The notes under the pieces are model-generated. The model saw only the letters and a list, made by a program, of their open reading frames with translations, was not told where the DNA came from and made no database searches. Shown here piece after piece: positions 34,524 to 45,491 of a stretch of 64,000 nt of DNA. This DNA comes from Rotaria sp. Silwood1. Its lineage: Eukaryota > Rotifera > Eurotatoria > Philodinida > Philodinidae. The translations under genes were made by a program, and so were the position numbers. The first letter of the stretch is position 1; each line of letters starts with the position of its first letter. The DNA lies in assembly GCA_905250075.1 (NCBI GenBank), contig CAJNOP010000275.1:124001-188000 (forward strand), read 5' to 3'.

Positions 34524-35536
34524 GTCTCTCGAACTTCTCTAACTATTGGTGTACCTTGAATTTCACATGGTCTATAATCTGGAAGAGGCGACTAGCCATG
34601 ACCAGCAATCCGAGAAGGTACGCCTAGAGCCTCATGGAATCTGGTATACAGGTTCCCAAAGTCTTTAAAACAGTTTCGGCATGAGCGACCAATAGTTTTG
34701 AAGTGCTACTCGATAGAACAGGTGGATTTGCCGAGGTGATATCGGATTGGGTGCTGATAGTTTCTGAAGCGCTATCAGATAGAGAGCGGTGGAGTAACCT
34801 AACCTTTTCCCAACTAGTAAGTGTCTGAAAAAAGTTACTATTAGCTTGGGACATGATTGGGGACAAGATGAAGAAAACATCGACACCTACATTATTCATC
34901 GTAGGGATGATTTTTTGAGAAAATAACCAACTGTTCTAAAGACTGGCAAGTCTATATCGACGTCGGGAAAGCGGAGACCGGGATTAGTATCTCAGAACCC
35001 TGCAGTCGATTTTCTCGATCGAAGAGATGGGCACTCCGAGGAAATGGGGATCGGTCAGAAACTTTTGTATCATCGATTTGAAATTGTGACTTGTAAGTGT
35101 AACCTGATTTCGTTTATTACTCAGAAGTCAAGGATTTCACGTGTCGTCGTTTTCGTTGTTTTGTTGAAAATGTGGTTTTAGTATTGAATAGGAAAACGAT
35201 ACCTATGTACTCTGAAGTTATAATTCGATTCAGTTCTGTTATTATGGAAAGCTGTATTTTACTTGATCGATTGTGATCAGACAACTGGTTGGCTAGCGCG
35301 CAAATAGATTCGACTCATGTGTGCCAGAGGAGCAATAATGGCGATGCCAACTTAGGGTGCATGGACTTTTCGTGTCTCCTTTGTTGGTTGACATTTTCGA
35401 CCTGTGGATCTGCACGAATTATTTAGTTTTTCTTGTATTTATATCTGCGGAATGATTGAAAAATGGCATTTCTGAAGGGGACTAAGTTTATGGGGATAAA
35501 ATTTGAGGATATAATGGTAACCAGAGTAGTAGTATG
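34524..35536. other. Interior of the large element, no clear gene
   Basis: More GC-balanced than its surroundings. On the minus strand 34624-34899 gives a 91-codon frame (TSWEKVRLLHRSLSDSASET) of unknown nature, possibly a remnant of the element's own gene. Confidence 0.35.
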
Positions 35537-35812
35537 AAAAAAGTATGGTACCATACGAAACTCTTTTTGCAACGAAATCGAAACCTTTTCTTAACTTTTC
35601 GTAAAATCCTAAGAAAGGTTCAAAATGATTGTCGAACCTTCACGAATATTTTTGGAAGATCTCAAAAGTATCATATGAAACCTCAAAAAGGCTTCGAATT
35701 CGTATTAAAATTCGAAACCCTCTTAAGTTTCGTGCTTCATACGAAATCATTTTAAATTTTCGTAGAGATTACAAAACTATCTTTGGTTTCGTGCGGTACC
35801 TTATTTTTATTG
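35537..35812. mobile_element. About 275-bp MITE with TTTCGTA repeats
   Basis: Left AAAAAAGTATGGTACCATAC with GAAAC and right GTTTCGTGCGGTACCTTATT with TTT are roughly inverted. The body repeats TTCGTA/CATACGAAA words in both orientations. Confidence 0.6.
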
Positions 35813-35824
35813 AGTGTATTACTT

Positions 35825-36310
35825 GAAGACCCAAGGGTACCCCCTAGTATGGGACTTGAAGGGCCAGGAGTACTTCCTAATATACGATTCGAGGACCCAA
35901 AGGTACCTTCTATAGCAGAACTTTCGGAGCCAAGGATACCTTCCTACAGTAGGACTTGCAGACCCAAGGGCACCTTCATGTAGTAGAACTCTAGGACCTG
36001 AGGGTACCGCTTTTTACTAATAATTGAGAACTCAAGGGTACCCCTTTAGTATAGGACTTAAGAACTTACAGGTACTCCCTTAGTGTAAGGCTTGAGGACC
36101 TAAATGTACCCCTCTATAATAGAAGATCAGGACTCGAAGGTACCCCGTTTGATATGACTTGTGGCCTTCAGGGTACCCTCTATATTAGTACATGAGGACC
36201 CAAGCGTAGCCTCTAGTATAGGACTTGAGGATCCAAAGATATATCCTTAGTATAAGATGTGAGAACGCAAGGGTATCCTCTATAGTAGAACTTGTGGCCT
36301 CAAGGATACC
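35825..36310. repeat. Right 34-bp minisatellite array
   Basis: About 14 units of GACCCAAGGGTACCCCCTAG then TATGGGACTTGAAG, period 34. Orientation is opposite to the left arrays of the same element. Confidence 0.8.
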
Positions 36311-36498
36311 ATTACCACCTACCGATAATGGTAACTTCCTACACCTACTCACCTCTAATATAAAGGTTTTAAAAGATTTTAAAAGATTTTGAAACATTTT
36401 GAAAGATTTTAGAGATTTTGACAGATTTTAAAATATTTTGAAGGATTTCAACAGATTTTAGAGATTTTAAATGCTAAAATCTGCTTTTTCCCCCTTGG

Positions 36499-39055
36499 GG
36501 TACAGCCTAAATGTTGATCCATAAAAGTCTGCGGGATAATAGGGTGAAAATTTTGATGCGAAAAAATTTTCGACCAAATATAGAGTTTCTGGTGTATTTT
36601 GATATGCTGATTCCGAAAATGATGGTTATTTTGAACAGAAAATGCTCTTTTGATGTCAAAATCTTGAAATAATAGCGGTTGTTTTTTGGTTATATCGTAT
36701 TGCTCTACTGTCTTTCTCTTAAAGTTTGAATCACCATTTTAAGAATCGGGATCTTTTTTCAATTCTTTTTATTGGTTTGATAGCTCGTGTGAAGCTTCAC
36801 TAATGATAGAAAAATTCACCTTTCAATCATGAATCTTTATCAAGTTATAAGCAAAATTAATCTTTCCGATGCACTGCAAAATCAGTGCGTAACTCAGTAC
36901 TCCTTTGTGATAGGCTGTACTCATTAATAAAGTAATTGTCTAATATGATTTTCTTTTTATTTTATATAGGAATATTAGCTCTATATGCAGTGAAATTTTG
37001 ATAGTCGCTGATGCAACTGTTAATGAAATACAAAAATGCTATATAGCATTAGGATCAATAATTGATTATAATGATCTTAACTCTTAAGTATTAACTTTTT
37101 GGCCAAAACTAGAAATATCCACGATTCGGTTTAGTGCTTCAGTATCCTCAAGTGGGTACCAACAAAAAAGTATTTAAAAGAAAAAAATTCTAGCGGGGGG
37201 AGGGGGGAGGGGGAAAGGGGAAATGACGGACTTCCTTTCACTTACAAAGATTAATTATATATCAGTAACTTGAAAAATTGTACTGTAAACTTTTATTTTG
37301 GTGTAAATCGTGCTGCATAAGTCTTAATCAAAAGAGTATAAGTGTGGAGAGATACCGAACAACACTTAGACACACACCTTCAAAGCTTGTATTAATGTGA
37401 GATGTTGGTTGGAAAGAAAAAAACAAATCTTCTAAACAGAATTTTTGTTAAGTTTGTTATTGCTGCTTTTCTTCTTCTGTTTCGTCTCACTTTCATATGC
37501 ATTACACTATGCAATAAAAGACTAATCAAATGAAAAGGTAAAAAACGAAAAAGACAAATCTTTTTGAAGTCATTTTTTTATCTTTTTATCACTGTCTTCC
37601 ATCTCTATTCATTATTTTATTGACTGAAAAAGATTTTTAAAAATTTTTAAGTAGTTATTTAGTGCGTAAATTATCAATAACATAATGAAGAAAACAGAAA
37701 ATTTTGAAAAAAAAAATGTTCTTTCTATTAAATAGGTTTTATTTTTTTTTACATTTCTTTATTGACATTTGCTGTTTTTCATTTGCTTGGTTAGTTGTAA
37801 TGTACGTATAGAAGTGTCTTTTATTCAACACGAATAGTATATGGAAAAGATTCATAGTGACTTCTTTTAGTGTGTGTTATTGAAATATAATATTTGAAGT
37901 GCATCTCCGCTTAGAATCCGACAATCCATTGTATTACATGGAGATCCGAAAATTTACTTTTTTTTTGTTATTTCCAATCTACTTTAATGATCATTGTATC
38001 TAACCAAAATTAAGAAATAAAAAGGAATTAGCTAATAATTAGATTTAAATAAGACATTCTTCTCTCTGTACAGTAGTTTGTCTTGAAAGGCTACTGTAAT
38101 CAGTAAATTTTTATTTGTTAAGGTAAAGTTTAGTGTTTTGTTTTATGGATGCTGTTTGTTTTTTGACATTCTACTTTTATTTTAGAATTTAGATCATGAA
38201 AATTTTTCCTGCTTACTTCTTCATTATTTCATATGATATATTTTCAACACATTGAGTCTTCAAAATTTTTGTCAAATTTTGAAACGAATACATGACATTA
38301 TTTTACAATTTGATTTTTTTATAAAAAATAAATTTTCTTTCGTTCTTTTCGTAATAGTGTGCATTTGAAAATTTTCCAAATGATTTCATATTCATAATAA
38401 TAACAGAAGTTCGACTAGTTTTGATAAAAGAAAAAAAGAACGAGTCTCTCTTCTTGATGGGATCAATGAAAGCCTCATTTTTAGATTTCAAAATCTATGG
38501 AAAGTATGATCAACTATCGAGTTATTTTTATTTATCAAGTGATTTTTACATGAGTGATAGTTATAATTAAATATTAATATTTCTTGTGTATTGCTTGAAA
38601 TTAATAATAAATAACATGATGATTCAGTTTAATAGTTTAGTAGACTTAAGAGAGCTGTACATACTTCTTAAGGTTGAGAATTATTACAATCGTTTTTTCT
38701 ACTAGGAACTGATCCATCCTAAATTTCGTTGAAATATACAACTACCAATAAAATCTTATTTTTCGATTTTTTCAATAGATCTAGAATTGTTTCATGATGA
38801 ACTATTGGATATAAGTATGAATTTTCTTTTGATGTACAGTCGTTGCCAAACTAGATATGTACGTTTATTTGTTCTATTTATTATTTCTACTGTTTCAGTG
38901 TCTGTGAAGCAGCGCATATTGACTCAAGAAAGAAAGAGAAAGGAAGAGAAGAATGAAAGAATGAAAAAGAAAACAAATGAGACGACTAGAGCGATTCGAT
39001 AACATTCGTTATTATTACATGTGTGTAGCTACTTATTTCTAAATCAGAAGGAATA
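36499..39055. other. AT-rich intergenic, no gene seen
   Basis: No supported gene. A G-rich run (GGGGGGAGGGGGGAGGGGG) is at about 37196-37220. Short open frames such as 38787-39002 are low complexity. Confidence 0.5.
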
Positions 39056-39977
39056 CTTAGGGCATACCACACGCCTTTACGGAGCTATATCAATTTCTTA
39101 TAGAATGCTTGAAGAAATTTTCTTTTTTTATGTAGTGATAGCGAAAACGATGCTCTATTTTTCTGTGCTATTTGATCAATCTTCAACTAATATCATAATA
39201 ATAAAATTTCGATAAGAACTGTTTTTTTGTAAAACTTAACTAACGGATGAGGCAGATTAAATGTTTCAATCGCTTAATAAATTGTATTAAAAAACAAATT
39301 ATAACATAAGATGTAGCATGAAAAGCTCTACAATTTACATAAGATCGCTTTTTTAAATAGTTGCATTTTTGTTTTCAAATGAACAAAATTTTGACTGATC
39401 AATTTTCGATCGTACGAAAACGATAGGTTTTGGTAGAAGATGAACTCATTTTTTCTTATTTTACCTTTTTATTACCTGATATCTTTTATTTAAAAAAACA
39501 AAATACACCACAAGATGCAATGTGAAAAGCTCTACAATCTACAAAGTAAAGCTTATTTTAACTGTGTAATTCTCGTCAAAGAAACCAAAATTCTGTGCGA
39601 CCAATTTTCAGCGCTCGAAAAAATCATCCGAAGAGAAATTCTGTTTTTCTTATTTCATATATAAAATAAACTGTTCTTTATAAGTTGTAGAACTTTTTAC
39701 ACTGCATCTTGTGGTATATTTTGTCTTTTAGTACAATATATTGAGTGTTTGAAAATTGAAATGCAAAGCGTATTAATCTGCTTCATCGGTAAGCTAAGTT
39801 TTACACAAAAACAGTTCTTATCGAGATTTTATTAGTATGATATTAGTTGAAGATTGATCAAATAGCATAGAAAAATAGAGCATCGTTTTTGCTATCATTA
39901 CATAAAAAAAGAAAATTTCTTCAAGCATTCTATAAGAAATTGATATAGCTCCGTAAAGACTTTTGGTATGTCCTAAG
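39056..39977. mobile_element. 922-bp inverted-repeat element flanked by TA (Tc1/mariner-like)
   Basis: TA then CTTAGGGCATACC on the left; GGTATGTCCTAAG then TA on the right. The inverted arms extend about 200 bp each (for example TTACGGAGCTATATCAATTT and its complement), with a second inner pair around AAGCTCTACAAT. TA on both sides fits Tc1/mariner-type insertion. No transposase. Confidence 0.75.
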
Positions 39978-41497
39978 TATATAGTTATACAATCGTTGAA
40001 CTTTGTTGCGTAAGAATTTATTCAGACTTTTAGCATAGCAGATAACATACTTTATAAGCCCAACGTCTGTTGAAAAATATTACTCTTACGACAGTTAACG
40101 TCGACTATCACTACAGAGTTTTTTTCCTGAAAATCGAGCATCGCTGAATATAAAGTAACAGATTTCATCATATGAGCGACTGAGTAGCCAAGTAAATACT
40201 AAAGAATGTCTGAAAGAGAAACCTGCAATGTGTTTTAACGATAGTCGACTGGTTTCAATCAGGTAATAGTACGATTGTGCACATCTAAAAAGATTATACA
40301 TACATATTAGTATTCATCACTAACAACGACACACTCAGCAGTGATTCTAACAACTGTTTTTTGATGATTAATGAAAATTCACTAAGAACGTACAGGTGAA
40401 GGATAAGAGAGAGAGGTTTATAAAAATTGAACAAATAGAACGAGAACAGTATTCAGAAAATGCATAGAAATATATATGCTTTTTTCGATTCTTCAACAAA
40501 TTTTGAAAGTTCATTGCTGTTACATAACATTCTTTGACTATATGGATGAACATCAACATGTATTGGGAGCAACTTTTGTAAAACACGATGTGAAAGGAGT
40601 GTTGAAATGTTTATGGTAGAAATTTGTATCTTCTTCCCTCACAGACAGAGTCCACAGACCAGCACAAACTATGGCAAACAGCTTGATATAAGGTGGGTGA
40701 AACACCGGTTGAAGAGTCGGAATGATGATTGAAGATCTTACATTCGTAACATCTAATAGAAAAACTTATCAAGTGATTCTATTTCGACTTTAGCTGCTAT
40801 CCTTTTAGTAACAATACAGAAATGCCTTCTGAAATTTACAAAATAGAGAGTTTTTCAGGAATTTGATAGCAATGGGTATGTCGAATGTCATATTTTAATG
40901 CCACAAGGGTTTGCGCTAACAGTTTTTTTCTATTTTACTTCTCGTAGACGGACGCGAAACTTCGAAACAGAATAAATCTGAATAAAAGCTAGGCGAAGAA
41001 TTGAAGAACACTATAGTTCTTCAGATGTTCTTCATCAATGGTTCCAAAGTAATACCCATTTGATGCACTGATAAACGATAGGTGCAGAAATGGGAAACAT
41101 CGAAAAATTCAGCACCAAGAAAAGCAATATCATAGGAAGCAGATGAAAAGTATATAAACTGCTTTTGAGGCATTGTAACGGTGCGTTTTTTTTGTTTGAT
41201 CTTACATAAGAGCTTCTACTTGAAAATAAATAAACTTTGAATTTCATCCATATCACCTGTATTCCGACTTGTCCATGTAACTCCGTAACAGCGTTACGTT
41301 TTTGCTTATTTTGTTTCGATCATAACTTTAAGAGAACAAGTTGTAGAGAGACGAACGGCGTCTTAAATTGAAGAGAAAATTGTTTTGAAGATTTTGAGAT
41401 CTACCCAAGCTCATAAAAGTATTTTCTCGAAAAGCTATCACTGACATGCTAACATCTACTTTTGCAAAATCCATCGAAAAAGGTGGTGTCAGTATTT
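39978..41497. other. Intergenic, no gene seen
   Basis: AT-rich sequence. Several 60-75-codon frames on the minus strand (for example 41035-41256, hydrophobic) lack recognisable motifs. Confidence 0.4.
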
Positions 41498-41610
41498 TGG
41501 GTGAGTGAAGGGTATGGATGTGGGCGTAGGGGTATGGGTGTGTGGGTGTTGGTTTAGTAAGAAAGACTCACACCAACATCCATACACCATTCCAAACCCA
41601 CAGTCACACC
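41498..41610. repeat. Telomere-like hairpin (copy 5), diverged
   Basis: GGGTGAGTGAAGGGTATGGA and GGGTATGGGTGTGTGGGTGT form the G-rich arm; the C-rich arm is CTCACACCAACATCCATACA to CACACC at 41610, then TGGATGAG. It lies 240 bp upstream of the PARP start, so it could be a 5' UTR intron. Confidence 0.65.
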
Positions 41611-41848
41611 TGGATGAGAGGAATCAACTATTATTAATTCTGGTATTAGCAGAACTCAGATGAACACTATCTTTCTAGCGATCTGCGTAAAGACAAGAAC
41701 CATATAACATGTAATTGTACGTCAGCATTTACTTTCATATCCTACGGATATTTTTATGTTGAATTTTCCGATGTTCTATTAAATTATCTTTTTTCAATTA
41801 AATTAGATCTAGTAAACAGTAAAAACAACATCAAAATCGTTTGTTAAA

Positions 41849-43415
41849 ATGTTCCCCTGTGTGATGCAAACACCGTGTAAATTCGGTGCGAATTGTAATA
41901 AAAGAGATGATCCATCTCACATGAAAAAGTATTCTCATTCGGAAGATGTAGAAGACTCTGACGATGACGATATATTCGTTCATGAAGATGCACGAACACC
42001 ATGTAAATTTGGTACGAATTGTAATAGAAGAGATGACCAGTCTCATATGGAAAAATATTCTCATTCACACGACCTAGACGATTGTGACAACAATATCTCA
42101 CCAAAACATGAAGTCCGACCTCCCTGCAAATTTGGTGCAGATTGTTATAGAAAAAAACCATCTCATTTCCAAAAATATTCTCATCCACCCAGCGTCGTTC
42201 AACCAAAACCGCAGGAAAATGCTTTAGAAAACGAACATAACACACCTTCGTATTGGGGTAAAAATGCACTTTCTCAATCTTATCTCGAACTAGATGTCAA
42301 TCCTCATTCAAGTGAATTCAAGACCATTAGTGACTTGCTGAATAGCACAATTGGACATCATGGTAATAAATGGGGAACAATCAATGGAAGAGATCCAGCA
42401 CACTTCATAGTCACGCAAATAACTCGAATTCATAATAGAAATCTTTGGGAAGAATATTGTTTCAAAAAGGTAAGCACAATAGTCATATTTATTTACCTAA
42501 AAAAAAACAAGGACTACGTAATCTTTGTGAAGTCTTTTCTGCATTGCAAACAATTCTTTATAAAATAAATCTAATTGAGTCATTAATAAATAATGCCATT
42601 TTTTCAATAATAAATTATGAAGCCAAATAAATTTTTCTTTTATAAAACTTCATTAAAGATAGAGTGTATGAAAACACTAAACGCACGTACTAATTCTGTT
42701 GATGTTGAATTTAAATTAATATGATTTCATTTTATTTTTATTCTTGTTGAAGAAACGAATTATGGATAGGAATAATAACAGATTAGAGGATTTAGAAAGT
42801 TCAAGGTACTTACAAAATCATCCATTACTGGTACCATTATTAGATGTAAAAGCAAATGAATATTGGCTCTTTCATGGTTCTGATTCTAAAATACATCAAG
42901 TTTTATTAAAGAACGGTTATGATCCTCGAGTGTCGAATGTATGGGGAATGTTTGGAGGTGGATTTTATTTGGCAGAAAACTCAAGTAAATCCAATCAATA
43001 TATTCCATGTCCTGGTTGTCAACAAAATTGTATATCTCATGAGCCTCATTGTAAATGTAAAAAGCAAGAGGATTTCCAGTATTTAATTATTCTTTATCGA
43101 ACATTATTAGGAGATGTGCATATAGTAAAAGAATACAAAAGCGAAATTTACCGTGGAACAGATGTACATCATCCTGTGCGTCGACCACCTCAAAGAAAGA
43201 ATTCAGAGGAATTGTATGACAGTGTGATGGGCGAGTGTAGAAAATATGGTGGAGATCGATTAAATTATCGTGAATTTGTCGTATATGATGCTGGTCAAGC
43301 GTATCCAGAATATGTGATACAATTTAAGAGATCAACTAAAAAGATTGGGCCACAATTTGATATGAAATGTGTGATAGATAGTTGTCATACTCTTCTTACA
43401 ACTTATTCAAGTTAA
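41849..43415 (+). CDS. PARP-type ADP-ribosyltransferase with three PBZ-like zinc fingers, two exons
   Basis: Exons are 41849-42469 and 42753-43415 (427 aa); the 283-nt intron runs GTAAGC to TTGTTGAAG, phase 0. Three repeats of C-K-F-G-x2-C...H-x5-H (C10-H30, C52-H72, C93-H112) match the PBZ finger that binds poly(ADP-ribose); only the third keeps CYR and HP. The PARP catalytic domain follows: catalytic His248 in LFHGS, Tyr residues at 279 and 290 in FYLAENSSKSNQY, and Glu381 in YREFVVYD. The H-Y-E triad is thus complete and poly-ADP-ribosylation is possible. A Cys/His cluster (CPGCQQNC to HCKC, about residues 293-309) recalls the zinc site of tankyrase catalytic domains. It is likely a nuclear DNA-damage or stress factor. 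PARP expansion fits desiccation-tolerant rotifers. Confidence 0.9.
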
Positions 43416-43551
43416 AACTTGACTAATGTGATTACTATTAAAGTTTCCCAAAACATTTATGATCTACATGTATGAACTAAACTGAGATCTTATCAAATAA
43501 TTTGTTTATTTTGAATGTCTATCATTTTCCACAAATCAGGTTCCCTGAATT
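43416..43551. other. 3' flank of the PARP gene
   Basis: Short AT-rich spacer before the next repeat block. Confidence 0.4.
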
Positions 43552-44480
43552 AATCCCTAAATGAAATCCGCATTTGTGGAAAACTAATCAATTAACGCTC
43601 ATACTGATGACCAAATAGGGATTTTAATTTGGGGATTTTTCGATTTAGGGATTTTTTTTGAATTTAATACATGCAGTATATACAATACATATTGTGATCA
43701 AGTGCTATCCTTGTTCTACCATACCAAGCATCTTGCACCATGGAAAGCAAGGATTTTGGCAAAAATTATTTCGTCAATCAGTCTATGCTGGTCACCAGGA
43801 ATAGAATAAATAGGAAAATGAAAGTCATTAGAAAATATTTGAAGATATTTGGTTGACCAAGAAAAGAAGTATAACTATATTTTCTGGTCACCAGAAATAG
43901 AACAAATAAGAAAATGATGACCGAGAGAAGAGACTCGGACTAGCTAATCTTGTGGGTAGGTTATCATTTACTAGAAATTGTGGTTCCATAAATCAGTCTC
44001 TAAACCAAATTCTACGTTTGCGGACTATAAACAAATAAGTAGATACTGGTGACCAAGTGGGAACTTTAATTTAAGAGCTTTTGAAAAACATGTCAATATA
44101 CATAACTAGAGGTGTGGTGCAGAGATGAGCGAGTCAGCAAAAAAGTTGCACCGTCACCGCACCGTCGATAAAGTTCCGCACCGCCACCGCCCCGCCCCGC
44201 CCCGTCAAAAATATGTTTTAAAAAACTATTTATTGACAAATTTTTCATTAAATTTTCATAATGGCTATTTCATTTCATGAGATGAAGAGGCATATTTTAA
44301 ATGCATAAACATCGTTCCGAAATAGAAAAAAATAAATATATGAAAATGAAAGGCAATTATAATACAGTCACTCATTTTGTGGAACTCACGTATATTTTCG
44401 AATAAAATAGTGATTGTAAGTTTTAAGTTCGAGGTTTGGCGGCTCTCTCCCTTTCCCCACTCCATTACAGACACTCCACT

Positions 44481-45491
44481 CAGGGTTGCCAGATCTTTCG
44501 ATACGGCAGGAAAAATTGCGATTTTTTAAAAGTTTCTCCAACGACTTTCCGACGTTGCGATTTTTCCGATTTTAACATATTTTTCCGATCGCCTTCAGAT
44601 TTCCTAATTTTTCTCCGGTTTTCGAAGTCTTATTTGGGAATTCAAGTTCTTAGGACATTCTAGAATAGTTTAACCATGACACGACACCACACATATATAG
44701 CGATCTATTTCACCATAGTTATCGGGTAGTGAAGCGTCATGAACTCAACAAACCACACTGCAGTGATTTGAAAGCATATCCTCCAATAAAACTATGATGT
44801 TTTACAGACAATTAAGATCCAGCTTTCTATCACGATGAACTAACTCTCTCTGTTCGTTTACTATAGTGTTAATTAAGAATATTTTCGTTTCTGAGCTTTT
44901 TTTGTTTCATCACAGATATCATAAGACTAATCATAATCGTATGGGTACTAATTTAGCTGTTGCAGAATTGAAAATCGGAATGAGTTCTGTTTATACTTGT
45001 GGACATTTTTATGAATATCTGTTACCTCAACCTGAGATTTTGAAGAGTATTCGAGCTAATAAAAAAGTATGAACAAAAACGAACATTATACAGAATAAGT
45101 CTTAGTTTTGTTTTGCATAAGTTTTGTGAAATGCATGTGTGTGTATGAATTTACAATACTGATTCTATTGTTTCGTCAAGTTGGTTATAGCATTTTTGAT
45201 AAAAATAATGTGATCCTGTTCAAATTACTTATGTAGATTTCTCAATCATGAGTAAATTGTGTAATCGATATTTTCTTTAATTCTTTATGAAATATCATTT
45301 CTGATATTGCTTCGAAAAGATGAACAGAAGCAAGATAAAGGATATTGAAGCTATCGAAAATATATAGACTAGTTATTTAAGCATGGAAAAATGCTTTCTG
45401 ATTTTCTTCCGATTTCGAGAACAAAAATTCCGACTTTCCCAATTTTTAGAAAAATTTTTCTGATTTTTTAATTTTCGATCTGGTAACCCTG
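44481..45491. mobile_element. Third-level nested element, 1,011 bp, CAGGGTTGCCAGAT ends (hAT-like)
   Basis: CAGGGTTGCCAGATC and GATCTGGTAACCCTG are inverted with one mismatch. The flanks repeat a CCATTACAGAC motif on both sides, but an exact 8-bp duplication is not clear (ACTCCACT against ACCCCCAC). The interior has TTTCCGATTTT words in both orientations near the ends and a spliceable exon in the middle. Confidence 0.75.
44916..45066 (+). CDS. Captured exon-like ORF inside the innermost element
   Basis: TTTTGTTTCATCACAG precedes and GTATGAAC follows an open stretch of one base plus 50 codons. It reads YHKTNHNRMGTNLAVAELKI, then GMSSVYTCGHFYEYLLPQPE, then ILKSIRANKK. Composition and flanking splice signals look like a genuine internal exon. 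It lies inside a transposon with no other coding sequence, which suggests a host exon picked up by the element. I do not recognise the protein. Confidence 0.5.

Larger units (their letters stand above)
29035..36498. mobile_element. 7.46-kb composite inverted-repeat element (CCAAGGGGGAAAAAGC ends)
   Basis: The left end CCAAGGGGGAAAAAGCAGAT and right end ATCTGCTTTTTCCCCCTTGG are perfect inverted copies. Inside each end is a tandem TTTTAAAAGAT/TTTTGAAAGAT array (29050-29232 and 36365-36475), then 34-bp minisatellite arrays in opposite orientation (29300-29480, 30300-30425 and 33203-33500 against 35825-36310). The interior hosts at least four other inverted-repeat elements, listed separately. No transposase is seen. 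I found no matching target duplication (TTTCAT outside left, GGTACA outside right), so the two ends may belong to copies joined by rearrangement. Confidence 0.75.
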
